This document shows, in pieces, positions 1 through 7,244 of a DNA stretch of 64,000 nt. The stretch covers positions 124,001-188,000 of the forward strand of contig NZ_BMXV01000007.1 in assembly GCF_014651935.1 (NCBI RefSeq), in the 5' to 3' direction. The first letter of the stretch is position 1, and each line of letters opens with the position of its first letter. The notes under the pieces were generated by a model that had not been told where the DNA came from, did no database searches, and saw only the letters and a program-made list of their open reading frames with translations. The stretch is from Marinobacter zhanjiangensis. GTDB lineage: Bacteria; Pseudomonadota; Gammaproteobacteria; Pseudomonadales; Oleiphilaceae. The translations under genes and the position numbers were made by a program.

Positions 1-223
1 CGAGAGTTGCTTCCACCTCATTCAGCTCCAGCCCGAGGGGGAAGATGGACCAGCTGATGTCACCGGACAACTCGAGGTCCAGGTTTGTCTTCTGTTCGAC
101 TACCCGTTCAATTTGCGGTTTGTAGGTGTTCGGATCAATCGCGAAGATGGCGATCGCGACAGCAGCCGCCGCCAGAACGATCAGGCCGATTACGGTGAAA
201 ATAACGTAGCGAACAGCTTTCAT
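1..223 (-). CDS. asmA: AsmA family protein, N-terminal part (gene runs off the window)
   Basis: The visible 74 codons read MKAVRYVIFTVIGLIVLAAA at the start, a single N-terminal transmembrane anchor. They continue through DPNTYKPQIERVVEQKTNLD and a GDISWSIFPLGLEL segment, the standard opening of AsmA-type proteins, where Y-K-P-x-I-E and the I-x-W-S-x-x-P-x-L-G-L motif are conserved. AsmA-like proteins sit in the inner membrane, project into the periplasm and are linked to phospholipid movement to the outer membrane. An AAAGGA Shine-Dalgarno lies about 10 nt upstream of the ATG. Only the 5' end is present, so full length and C-terminal domains cannot be judged. The gene is divergent from the SRPBCC gene. 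Confidence 0.85.
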   Translation of the reverse strand, partial: MKAVRYVIFTVIGLIVLAAAAVAIAIFAIDPNTYKPQIERVVEQKTNLDLELSGDISWSIFPLGLELNEVEATL

Positions 224-333
224 GACAAGAGGGTCCTTTCAGGTTACAACCTTTTCCGAAAGAGGCGGTGCCTGCTCGGCCAGCCTACTATCCAAGCCTA
301 ACGCACAGATTACAAAATAAAAGCGCCCCAAGT

Positions 334-362
334 ATGACAAAATGGCAGGGTTTCGCCACAAT
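334..362 (+). promoter_or_regulatory. Possible sigma-70 promoter of the SRPBCC gene
   Basis: ATGACA at 334-339 and CACAAT at 357-362 are separated by 17 nt, in the roughly 200-bp gap between the divergent asmA and SRPBCC genes. Match quality is moderate (5/6 and 4/6), so this is only a candidate. Confidence 0.35.
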
Positions 363-423
363 AGAGTGCTTACCGGCAGCCTATAACAAATGGCCGGAAG
401 ACCGCTGATTGAAGGAGACAGGC

Positions 424-885
424 GTGGCTTTTACCGTATCCATTGAAATGAATCGAGAGATCGAGCTGGCCGCTTCCTATGACGAGGCTTTTGCGCTGCT
501 GTCTGACGTGCCGCGTTCCGTCAGCCATTTCCCCAAGGTCGACAAGCTGGTGGACCTGGGTGACAACGCCTACCGCTGGGAAATGGACAAGATCGGCGTC
601 GACAAGTACTCCATCCAGACTGCCTACGCCTGCAAATACCACGCGGACAAGGAAACCGGCAAAGTGACCTGGGAGCCGGTGAAAGGTGAGGGCAATGGCC
701 TGGTCCGGGGCAGCTGGACGCTGACCGCCGTGGACGACAACACCACTCGCGCCCGGTTCCATACCTCGGCGGAACTGACATTGCCACTGCCGGGGCTGCT
801 CAAGCTGGCCATCAGCCCGGTGGTGAAGCACGAGTTCAACGGGCTGGTGGACACCTACATGAACAATCTGAAAAAGGCGTTCTGA
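424..885 (+). CDS. SRPBCC (START/polyketide-cyclase-like) family protein
   Basis: A 153-residue protein with the pattern of the SRPBCC/helix-grip fold: an N-terminal strand (VSIEMNREIELAAS), a segment around residues 20-35 where related proteins have the D-V-x-x-x-P motif, alternating strands in the middle, and a long C-terminal helix ending in MNNLKKAF. Such proteins bind hydrophobic ligands, but no ligand can be named. I chose the GTG at 424 because an AAGGAG Shine-Dalgarno sits 6 nt before it; the frame also opens with a TTG at 409 that lies inside the ribosome-binding region. It has no signal peptide and is probably cytoplasmic. It precedes hisB by about 110 nt and may be a separate unit. 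Confidence 0.75.
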   Translation: MAFTVSIEMNREIELAASYDEAFALLSDVPRSVSHFPKVDKLVDLGDNAYRWEMDKIGVDKYSIQTAYACKYHADKETGKVTWEPVKGEGNGLVRGSWTLTAVDDNTTRARFHTSAELTLPLPGLLKLAISPVVKHEFNGLVDTYMNNLKKAF

Positions 886-944
886 AACGATGGCTGCTAT
901 CGCCACCATAGCCCTGAAAACAGGACGCGACGGTGACGAACAGG

Positions 945-950
945 TATAAT
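945..950 (+). promoter_or_regulatory. Candidate -10 element of the his operon promoter
   Basis: A perfect TATAAT at 945-950 lies 45 nt before the hisB start, in the gap after the SRPBCC gene. No convincing -35 hexamer is seen at 16-18 nt spacing, so the call rests on the -10 alone. Confidence 0.35.
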
Positions 951-994
951 CATCACCCGATTTTAACGCTTGCTTGTCAATTTCCGGAGTTTTC

Positions 995-1588
995 ATGGCC
1001 AATCGCAAGGCTCGGGTAGAGCGCAACACCCTCGAAACCCAGATTACCGTCGAGATCGACCTGGACGGTACCGGCAAATCCAGTTTCGACACTGGAGTGC
1101 CCTTCCTGGAACACATGATGGACCAGATCGCCCGCCATGGCCTGGTAGACCTGACCATCAAGTCCACCGGCGATCTCCACATCGACGACCACCACACCGT
1201 GGAAGATGTTGGCATCACCCTGGGTCAGGCTTTCAAACAGGCCGTGGGCGACAAGAAAGGCATCCGCCGCTACGGCCATGCCTACGTGCCCCTGGATGAG
1301 GCCCTGTCACGTGTTGTAATCGACCTGTCCGGCCGCCCGGGCCTGATCATGGATGTACCCTACACCCGCGCCTCCGTGGGCGGTTTCGACGTCGACCTGT
1401 TCGCGGAATTCTTCCAGGGCTTCGTCAACCACTCCATGGTCACGCTGCACATCGACAACCTGAAGGGCAAGAACACCCACCACCAGATCGAAACCGTGTT
1501 CAAGGCCTTCGGTCGCGCCCTGCGCATGGCCATCGAAATGGACGAGCGCATGGCAGGCATTACACCGTCTACCAAAGGGTCGCTGTAA
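995..1588 (+). CDS. hisB: Imidazoleglycerol-phosphate dehydratase
   Basis: HisB converts imidazoleglycerol phosphate to imidazoleacetol phosphate in histidine biosynthesis. The 197-residue protein is the monofunctional dehydratase, without the N-terminal histidinol-phosphatase domain of the E. coli enzyme. The metal-binding histidine motifs are visible: [12 protein letters not shown], then [10 protein letters not shown], and in the second half [10 protein letters not shown] followed by NTHHQIE, reflecting the internal duplication of the fold. The ATG at 995 has a CGGAG Shine-Dalgarno 6 nt upstream; a more upstream TTG in frame would place that site inside the gene. It is the first gene of the hisBHAF run. 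Confidence 0.97.
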   Translation: MANRKARVERNTLETQITVEIDLDGTGKSSFDTGVPFLEHMMDQIARHGLVDLTIKSTGDLHIDDHHTVEDVGITLGQAFKQAVGDKKGIRRYGHAYVPLDEALSRVVIDLSGRPGLIMDVPYTRASVGGFDVDLFAEFFQGFVNHSMVTLHIDNLKGKNTHHQIETVFKAFGRALRMAIEMDERMAGITPSTKGSL

Positions 1589-1622
1589 GCGGCCCTGACT
1601 ATTTGCAGGACAGCTCCCCATC

Positions 1623-2261
1623 ATGAATACCGTTGCCATCATTGACTACGGCATGGGAAACCTCCATTCCGCCCGCAAGGCCGTGGAGCATGTTGCCCCG
1701 GATACCCGGGTGCTGGTCACCGACAACGCCGACCAGATCCGCGAGGCGGACCGGGTCATCCTCCCTGGCGTGGGCGCCATCCGCGACTGCATGGCCGAAA
1801 TGCAACGCCTGGGCGTGGATGAACTGGTTCGCGAAGTCTCTGTTGACCGCCCGTTCCTGGGCATCTGCGTGGGCATGCAGGCACTGATGTCCCGCAGTGA
1901 AGAAAACGGCGGCGTCGACTGCATCAACCTGTTCGGCTCACAGGTACGCTTCTTCGGCGACAACCTCACTGAAAACGGTGAACGCCTGAAAGTCCCCCAC
2001 ATGGGCTGGAACCAGGTCTGGCAGACCGTCGATCATCCTCTGTGGCACGACATCGACGACGGTGACCGCTTCTACTTCGTGCACAGTTACTATGCCGAAT
2101 CCGCTGGCAATGAAGCTATCGCGGGCCGCACCCATTACGGTGTCGACCTTGCAGCTGCGGTTGCCAGAGATAATATCTTTGCTGTCCAGTTCCACCCGGA
2201 GAAAAGTGCCCGGGCGGGACTGCAGCTGCTGAAAAACTTTACCAACTGGTCTGGAAGCTGA
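1623..2261 (+). CDS. hisH: Imidazole glycerol phosphate synthase, glutaminase subunit
   Basis: HisH hydrolyses glutamine and channels ammonia to HisF to form imidazole glycerol phosphate and AICAR. The 212-residue protein is a class I glutamine amidotransferase. The nucleophile Cys82 lies in LGICVGMQ, and the rest of the triad, His191 and Glu193, is in [19 protein letters not shown] and the VPHMGWNQV region are also typical. Length is normal for the family. It starts 34 nt after hisB and is followed by a 198-nt gap holding a hairpin element before hisA, so the partner gene hisF is separated from it by hisA and two repeats. Confidence 0.97.
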   Translation: MNTVAIIDYGMGNLHSARKAVEHVAPDTRVLVTDNADQIREADRVILPGVGAIRDCMAEMQRLGVDELVREVSVDRPFLGICVGMQALMSRSEENGGVDCINLFGSQVRFFGDNLTENGERLKVPHMGWNQVWQTVDHPLWHDIDDGDRFYFVHSYYAESAGNEAIAGRTHYGVDLAAAVARDNIFAVQFHPEKSARAGLQLLKNFTNWSGS

Positions 2262-2303
2262 TCCGGTCGCCAGGCGGGCACCGTCAAAGGTAGTGATCTG
2301 GTG

Positions 2304-2397
2304 GGTGGTAGCCCTTTCCGGGCTCTTCAAAAACAGGGACGTTTTTGAAGAGCCTACAGGGATGTATCCACGGCGTGTCCCGGAAAGGGCTACCACC
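2304..2397. repeat. Nested inverted-repeat element between hisH and hisA
   Basis: Two perfect inverted repeats are nested. The outer arms, 19 bp each, are at 2304-2322 and 2379-2397 (GGTGGTAGCCCTTTCCGGG and its complement). The inner arms, 14 bp each, are at 2321-2334 and 2341-2354 with a 6-nt loop. The element fills the hisH-hisA gap and would fold as a long hairpin in the operon mRNA. No T-run follows, so it does not look like a plain intrinsic terminator. It resembles REP-type intergenic repeats; no second copy was seen in this window. Confidence 0.85.
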
Positions 2398-2459
2398 TGC
2401 CAGAGCACGGGCGGCAGGCACCAGGATTAACCAGCCAGAGCAAAAAGGACACGAAACCG

Positions 2460-3200
2460 ATGCTAATTATCCCCGCTATCGACCTCAAAGACGGCAAATG
2501 CGTACGCCTGCGCCAGGGCAAGATGGACGACTCCACCGAATACGGTGACGACCCCGTCGCCATGGCCGACCGCTGGGTCGACGCCGGCGCCCGCCGCCTG
2601 CACCTGGTTGACCTCAATGGCGCCTTCGCCGGCGAACCCGTCAACGGCGAAATCGTCCGCGCCATCGCCACCAAATACCCCAACCTGCCGATCCAGATCG
2701 GCGGCGGCATCCGCTCCGCGGAAACCATCGAAGCCTACCTCAAGGCCGGCGTGGAATGGGTCATCATCGGCACCAAAGCCGTCAAGGAACCCGATTTCGT
2801 CACCGACATGTGCAAACAGTTCCCCGGCCACATCATCGTTGGCCTCGATGCCAAAGACGGCCGCGTAGCCACCGACGGCTGGGCCGAAGTCTCCGAAGTC
2901 ATGGCAACCGATCTGGCCAAACGCTTCGCCAGCGACGGCGTTGAAGCCATCGTCTACACCGACATCAGCCGTGATGGCATGATGCAGGGCGTCAACGTAG
3001 AGGCCACCGCCGCCGTAGCGGAAGCGGGTGGCATACCTGTGATCGCCTCCGGCGGCGTTACCAACATGGACGACCTCAAGCGCCTGGCCGCCGTGGCCGA
3101 CCAAGGCATACTCGGTGCCATCACCGGTCGTGCCATCTACGAAGGTACGCTGGATGTATCCGAAGCCCAGGCCTATTGCGACAACCTGAACAAAGCCTGA
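2460..3200 (+). CDS. hisA: Phosphoribosylformimino-5-aminoimidazole carboxamide ribotide isomerase
   Basis: HisA catalyses the Amadori isomerisation of ProFAR to PRFAR. The 246-residue (beta/alpha)8 barrel carries both catalytic aspartates, Asp8 in [10 protein letters not shown] and Asp130 in VGLDAKDG. The phosphate-binding glycines of the two half-barrels are also present, GGGIR near residue 82 and SGGV near residue 198. An AAAAGGA Shine-Dalgarno lies about 9 nt before the ATG. Length and motifs are normal. Upstream is the nested hairpin and downstream, 8 nt after the stop, begins the MITE-like repeat that separates it from hisF. Confidence 0.97.
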   Translation: MLIIPAIDLKDGKCVRLRQGKMDDSTEYGDDPVAMADRWVDAGARRLHLVDLNGAFAGEPVNGEIVRAIATKYPNLPIQIGGGIRSAETIEAYLKAGVEWVIIGTKAVKEPDFVTDMCKQFPGHIIVGLDAKDGRVATDGWAEVSEVMATDLAKRFASDGVEAIVYTDISRDGMMQGVNVEATAAVAEAGGIPVIASGGVTNMDDLKRLAAVADQGILGAITGRAIYEGTLDVSEAQAYCDNLNKA

Positions 3201-3411
3201 GGAGGCCCAGTGTCCCTTAACACAAGTTTGTCGACTGTCAGAGCCCGCCATGCCCCTCAGGCCAAGGCGCGGCTCGCCGGTAAGGGTGGCTCCCTTGCCA
3301 AGAGACGCAACACCGGCCCGAGGGGCATGGCGGGCTCCCGCAGGGCGGGCCTGTGCGAGCGTTGTGCGTCGTTGCACTCGCTTGAATTGGCTAAGGCCAG
3401 TCCTGCACTGG

Positions 3412-3572
3412 GAGTCTGCGCGGCAGAAAGTCGCACCGCTGCGACCGTCCCACTTTGGCCCCTTTTGATCGCTCATTTTCGTTACGTAGAACCACTATGC
3501 GCCTCAAATGACCGTCAAAATGGACTCAAAGTGGGACGCTCTCGCTTGGCGCGATTTCTACCGCGCAGACTC
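3412..3572. repeat. Palindrome nested inside the long MITE-like copy
   Basis: Arms beginning GAGTCTGCGCGG (3412-3457) and ending CCGCGCAGACTC (3526-3572) pair imperfectly along their length, and the middle (about 3458-3525) also folds back on itself. The copy at 6924-7187 lacks this stretch at the matching position, so it looks like an insertion of a second palindromic element into the first. Confidence 0.7.
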
Positions 3573-3620
3573 CTGGCTCAACGCTCGCACAGGCTCGCTG
3601 ACAATCGAAAAACTTATGTT

Positions 3621-3626
3621 AAGGGA
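3621..3626 (+). promoter_or_regulatory. Shine-Dalgarno of hisF, located inside the repeat's terminal inverted repeat
   Basis: AAGGGA lies 7 nt before the hisF ATG and is the only good ribosome-binding site there. It is part of the right-hand terminal inverted repeat of the 3209-3630 element, whose end reads TTAAGGGACACT. The equivalent place in the copy at 6924-7187 reads TTAAGTCACACT. Confidence 0.75.
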
Positions 3627-3633
3627 CACTAGT

Positions 3634-4407
3634 ATGGCACTGGCAAAACGCATCATCCCCTGCCTCGATGTGGACAAGGGCCGCGTGGTCAAGGGCGTCA
3701 ACTTTGTTGATATCCGGGATGCCGGTGACCCGGTGGAAGTGGCCCGAAAATATAACGAGCAGGGTGCTGACGAAATCACCTTCCTGGACATCACCGCCAG
3801 CCATGAAAGCCGTGACACCACCTATGAAACCGTGGAACGCATGGCGGCAGAGGTGTTTATTCCCCTGACCGTAGGCGGTGGTGTGCGCACCGTCGACGAT
3901 ATCCGCAAACTGCTTAATGCCGGCGCGGACAAGGTCTCCATCAACACCGCCGCGGTATTCAATCCTGAATTCGTGAAAGAAGCCGCCGAACGCTTCGGCA
4001 GCCAGTGCATCGTGGTGGCCATCGACGCCAAGCAGGCGAATGCCGAAGGCGAGGCGCCCCGCTGGGAAATCTTCACCCACGGTGGCCGTAAGCCCACCGG
4101 TCTGGATGCCGTGGAGTGGGCCCGCAAGATGGTCGCCATGGGTGCCGGGGAACTGCTGGTCACCAGTATGGACCGGGACGGCACCAAGGTCGGCTTTGAC
4201 CTGGGCCTGACCCGTGCGATCAGTGATGCTGTGGTGGTGCCAGTAATCGCCTCAGGCGGGGTGGGGGAGCTTCAGCATCTGGCCGACGGGGTGACGGAAG
4301 GTGGAGCCGACGCGGTTCTGGCAGCCTCCATTTTCCACTTCGGTCAGCACACCATTCCCGAAGCCAAGGCCTTCATGAAGGCGCAGGGGATTGAAGTTCG
4401 TGAGTAA
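3634..4407 (+). CDS. hisF: Imidazole glycerol phosphate synthase, cyclase subunit
   Basis: HisF condenses PRFAR with ammonia from HisH, giving imidazole glycerol phosphate and AICAR, and so links histidine and purine synthesis. The 257-residue (beta/alpha)8 barrel opens with [18 protein letters not shown], where Asp12 is the catalytic acid. The second catalytic aspartate is in VVAIDAKQ, and the phosphate-binding loops VGGGVRT and ASGGVG are present. I place the start at 3634; the frame extends upstream only through the repeat, and the true N-terminus matches the family exactly from [10 protein letters not shown]. Its ribosome-binding site comes from the adjacent repeat. It is the last his gene here. 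Confidence 0.96.
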   Translation: MALAKRIIPCLDVDKGRVVKGVNFVDIRDAGDPVEVARKYNEQGADEITFLDITASHESRDTTYETVERMAAEVFIPLTVGGGVRTVDDIRKLLNAGADKVSINTAAVFNPEFVKEAAERFGSQCIVVAIDAKQANAEGEAPRWEIFTHGGRKPTGLDAVEWARKMVAMGAGELLVTSMDRDGTKVGFDLGLTRAISDAVVVPVIASGGVGELQHLADGVTEGGADAVLAASIFHFGQHTIPEAKAFMKAQGIEVRE

Positions 4408-4417
4408 GAGGTTTTTA

Positions 4418-4638
4418 GCCACGGAATCCACGGAAGGACACGGAAAAGACATTTTTAGCCACGAAATCCACTAAAATTACTTAATAAAAGATACTTGTTT
4501 ACGGACACTTACGGACCTGAACGGACAGCCCTTGGCGGGCCTGTTAAAGAGAGTAGAAGTTTTCAATTTTTCTTTTCGTGGGTTTAGTGGATTTCGTGGC
4601 AATGTTTTTATTCCGTGTGCTTCCGTGTCTTCCGTGGC
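4418..4638. repeat. Large imperfect inverted repeat downstream of hisF
   Basis: The left arm (about 4418-4471) and right arm (about 4585-4638) are complementary and both are built of short CACGGA / CACGAAA words. The roughly 113-nt centre contains three ACGGAC words at 4501-4525. The element fills the gap between the convergent hisF and yibQ genes. The word structure resembles the CCGTG-rich intergenic repeats common in gammaproteobacteria; that likeness is from memory, not from a search. No coding potential is supported. Confidence 0.75.
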
Positions 4639-4683
4639 CAATCATCTTTTGGACGATCTTACCGACCAGCAGCCGACAGCCAG

Positions 4684-5526
4684 TCAGTCTTCGGCGTTAC
4701 GGGCCACCGCCGGCGAAATCTCCCGCTTTTCTCCTTCCGCAAACATCCTCCGGTTACCATTTCGCATGGCCCAGACCGCGCTGACGGTGGCTACGGCGAT
4801 GCCCTGCTCATCCAGCTCGGGCAGGGCTTTCTCGAGGTAGTCGACGGTGATCGTATGGGGATGGCCGATAGCGATAGCGGTGCCGTTTTCCCTGGCCTTA
4901 CGGATCAGTTGCCGGAACTGCTGGTGTAAATATTCTTCCGTTTGTTCGTGGTCCAGGAACACATCGCGGGTCAGCGTGGGTACCTGCTTTTCTTCCGCCG
5001 TCCGCCCGGCCACGGTGGTGGCTATGGTACGGCTGTCCACGAAATACAGTGGATAGTGTTCCAGTTCTTCCATGATCCAGGTCATGGGCTCCGGCATTTG
5101 CGTCAGCAGGCTGCCCATATGATTGTTGACACCCTTTACGTGGGGGATGGCGCGGATGGCCCGGCGAAGGGTGCTGGTCAGGGTCAGCCGGTCCATATCA
5201 ACGGTCAGGCCGCCGGCTCCCAGGCCGATGTGACGGGTGTTGTCCATGGGCGCATGCAGCATCACTTCCTTGTGATTGCGGTGGGCGCTGGTGGCCAGCT
5301 CCGTGGTGTGGCGGCGGTAGGGCAGGAAGGCCAGGGTAAGCGGCTGCTCCAGCTGGATCAGGCGCCTGCCTTCAACCGCATTGGCGCCCATGTCGTCAAT
5401 GATGATCGCAATGGTGGGCTGAAGGCCTTCCCCGGCATGGCCGACCGGGGCAGGCGGGTCACCCAGGGCCATAAACGGGGCACTCAAAAGAAAAACGAGT
5501 GTGGTTATCGTGGTGCCCGGCTTCAC
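4684..5526 (-). CDS. yibQ: Divergent polysaccharide deacetylase (YibQ/DUF610 family)
   Basis: A 280-residue secreted protein: a signal peptide (about residues 1-22, ending FMALGDPP), then a divergent polysaccharide-deacetylase domain with AIIIDDMGAN, a strand ending in TLAFLPY, HKEVMLHAPM, GVNNHMGSLLT, FVDSRT and IGHPH. These motifs carry the conserved Asp and His residues of the family. Members act in the periplasm, probably on cell-wall or other glycans; the substrate is unknown. The start is a GTG whose first four bases overlap the ctpA stop (GTGA), with a GGAG site upstream, so it is translationally coupled to ctpA. The gpmI-envC-ctpA-yibQ order is common in gammaproteobacteria. Confidence 0.88.
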   Translation of the reverse strand: MKPGTTITTLVFLLSAPFMALGDPPAPVGHAGEGLQPTIAIIIDDMGANAVEGRRLIQLEQPLTLAFLPYRRHTTELATSAHRNHKEVMLHAPMDNTRHIGLGAGGLTVDMDRLTLTSTLRRAIRAIPHVKGVNNHMGSLLTQMPEPMTWIMEELEHYPLYFVDSRTIATTVAGRTAEEKQVPTLTRDVFLDHEQTEEYLHQQFRQLIRKARENGTAIAIGHPHTITVDYLEKALPELDEQGIAVATVSAVWAMRNGNRRMFAEGEKREISPAVARNAED

Positions 5527-6887
5527 TCCGTATTGGCTCCCTGTTTCTGGTCCTTTTTGCTGAGGATGCCCATGCCCTTGAGCAGGTTCAGTGCTGACCG
5601 AAGCTGGTAATCACGGTCCACTTCGGTATTACGCTGCCTTTCCCTGTTCTCGGGGCGGATATCCCCCTCGCCATTTTCCAGGTGGCCGCTCAGGCTGGCT
5701 TCGCTGAAGAAGGGGCCGCCTTCCAGCTCGGTCAGGGTGGCCGGGCGCACGACAATGTCTGGCTCGATACCCCGGGCCTGGATGGAACGACCATCCGGGG
5801 TGTAGTAGCGGGCGGTGGTCATCTTGATGGCGTGGGTCTCATCCAGCGGGATCACGGTTTGCACCGAGCCTTTGCCGAACGAGCGGGTACCCATGACCAC
5901 GGCGCGTTCATGATCCTGCAGGGCGCCGGCCAGGATCTCCGAGGCCGATGCGGAGCCGCCGTTAATCAGAACTACCACCGGCGTGCCGTTGGAGACATCC
6001 CCGGCCTTGGCATTGAATCGCAACCGGGAGCTCTGGATGCGCCCCTCGGTATAGACAATCAGGCCGTCGTCCAGCAAGGCATCGGATGTGGCAACAGCAG
6101 CTTGCAGGATACCCCCGGGGTTGTTGCGCACATCAATGATCAGGCCGTCCAGGTCGCCATCGCTTTCTGCCATCAGGTTCTCGATGGCGCTGACGAACTG
6201 CTCGCCGGTTTCGTCCTGGAACTGGGTGATGCGCACATAGCCATAACCGGGCTCCAGCATGCGGGACTTGATGCTGGTAACCTTGATCACGGCCCGCTCC
6301 ACGTCAATCTCGATGGGGGCGCTTTCGCCGTCTCGCATGATGGTCAGGGTCAGCGTGGTGCCGGCTTCGCCCCTCATGCGGGTGACGGCATCCTGTAGCG
6401 TCATGCCCTTGACCGGCTCGTCGCCCAGTTTGATGATCAGATCGCCGGCCTGAACGCCGGCACGGTCGGCCGGGGTGTCGTCTATGGGGGCAATCACCTT
6501 GACGAAGCCATCTTCCATGCCGACTTCAATGCCCAGGCCGCCAAACTCCCCGGTGGTGGTTTCCTCCAGCTCCGAAAAGGCTTCGGGCTCCAGGTAGGCG
6601 GAGTGCGGATCCAGGCCGGAAAGCATGCCCTTGATGGCGCTCTCCAGCAGCTCGCGGTCGGATACGTCTTCCACATAGGCATCCTTGATGCGGCTGAACA
6701 CTTCCGTGAACTTGCGCAGGTCATCCAGAGGCAGTGCCCCTTCGTCACTACCAGACAGGCCGGCGTGGGGCGATACAGCCTCGGTCGGCTGTGGTTCCTG
6801 GGCAGTGGCGGTCGCACCGTAGAGGCAGGTGAGTGCCAGCAAACCGCCAAGGAAAGTGGTTTTACAGCTATGGATAACCCGTTTCAT
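5523..6887 (-). CDS. ctpA: S41-family C-terminal processing peptidase
   Basis: A periplasmic serine protease of 454 residues. It has a signal peptide (about 1-29, ending ATATAQ), a helical N-terminal region, a PDZ domain at about 112-190 (FGGLGIEVG ... GVQAGDLIIKLGDEPV), and the S41 catalytic domain. The nucleophile serine is in GGSASASE (residues 310-317) and the general base is Lys339 in FGKGSVQ. CtpA-type enzymes cleave C-termini of cell-wall-related and secreted proteins. The ATG has an AGGA site 8 nt upstream. It lies downstream of envC, separated by about 357 nt that contain a MITE-like element, and overlaps yibQ by 4 nt. Confidence 0.93.
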   Translation of the reverse strand: MKRVIHSCKTTFLGGLLALTCLYGATATAQEPQPTEAVSPHAGLSGSDEGALPLDDLRKFTEVFSRIKDAYVEDVSDRELLESAIKGMLSGLDPHSAYLEPEAFSELEETTTGEFGGLGIEVGMEDGFVKVIAPIDDTPADRAGVQAGDLIIKLGDEPVKGMTLQDAVTRMRGEAGTTLTLTIMRDGESAPIEIDVERAVIKVTSIKSRMLEPGYGYVRITQFQDETGEQFVSAIENLMAESDGDLDGLIIDVRNNPGGILQAAVATSDALLDDGLIVYTEGRIQSSRLRFNAKAGDVSNGTPVVVLINGGSASASEILAGALQDHERAVVMGTRSFGKGSVQTVIPLDETHAIKMTTARYYTPDGRSIQARGIEPDIVVRPATLTELEGGPFFSEASLSGHLENGEGDIRPENRERQRNTEVDRDYQLRSALNLLKGMGILSKKDQKQGANTE

Positions 6888-6923
6888 TCAGTGTTCCTGT
6901 TCGGATTCATGAGTACTGGTGTC

Positions 6924-7187
6924 AGTGTGCCTTAACAAAAGTTTGTCGACTGTCAGAGCCCGCCATGCTCCTCAGGCCAAGGCGCGACTCGCCGGTAAGG
7001 GTGGTTCCCTTGCCAAGAGGCGCAACACCGGCCTGAGGGGCATGGCGGGCTCCCGAAGGGCGAGCCTGTGTGAACGTTGGGCTGTGTTGCACTCGCTTGA
7101 ATTGGCCCACCAGTCCTGCACTCGTGCGCCTTGCCCAACGTTCACACAGGCTCGCTGACAATCGACAAACTTTTGTTAAGTCACACT
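6924..7187. mobile_element. MITE-like palindromic element, short copy, between envC and ctpA
   Basis: 264 bp bounded by 33-bp terminal inverted repeats (6924-6956 and 7155-7187, 31 of 33 positions matching, beginning AGTGTGCCTTAACA). Two internal stems are very strong: 6957-6978 with 7030-7051 (21 of 22) and 7060-7082 with 7133-7155 (23 of 23). It shares sequence and layout with 3209-3630 but lacks the nested palindrome. Both copies are followed by the same eight bases, AGTATGGC. It fills most of the 357-bp envC-ctpA gap. No protein is encoded; the open frames on both strands are repeat by-products. Confidence 0.85.
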
Positions 7188-7244
7188 AGTATGGCGTTCC
7201 CCGAACCTTTTGTCAGCCATGGGCTGGCAACGGTTGCGGGGGTA

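Larger units (their letters stand above)
3209..3630. mobile_element. MITE-like palindromic element, long copy, between hisA and hisF
   Basis: A 422-bp non-coding element bounded by 33-bp terminal inverted repeats, 3209-3241 and 3598-3630, which match at 30 of 33 positions and begin AGTGTCCCTTAACA. Inside is a second inverted repeat, 3242-3263 against 3315-3336, and a third near the distal end. The same architecture recurs at 6924-7187. No transposase is encoded; the open frame across it (3210-3632) is a by-product of the G+C-rich repeat. This copy is longer because a separate 161-bp palindrome sits inside it. The element starts 8 nt after the hisA stop and ends 3 nt before the hisF ATG. Confidence 0.85.

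Noticed and set aside
3210..3632. A 140-codon open frame across the hisA/hisF gap
   Set aside because: It lies entirely in the repeat, its first half is shared with the repeat at 6924-7187, and the residues are low-complexity Arg/Ala/Gly reading of inverted repeats. No protein family pattern is visible.
6919..7161. Two 79-codon frames on opposite strands in the envC/ctpA gap
   Set aside because: They are nearly the same protein on both strands because the DNA is palindromic; this is a signature of the repeat, not of a gene.
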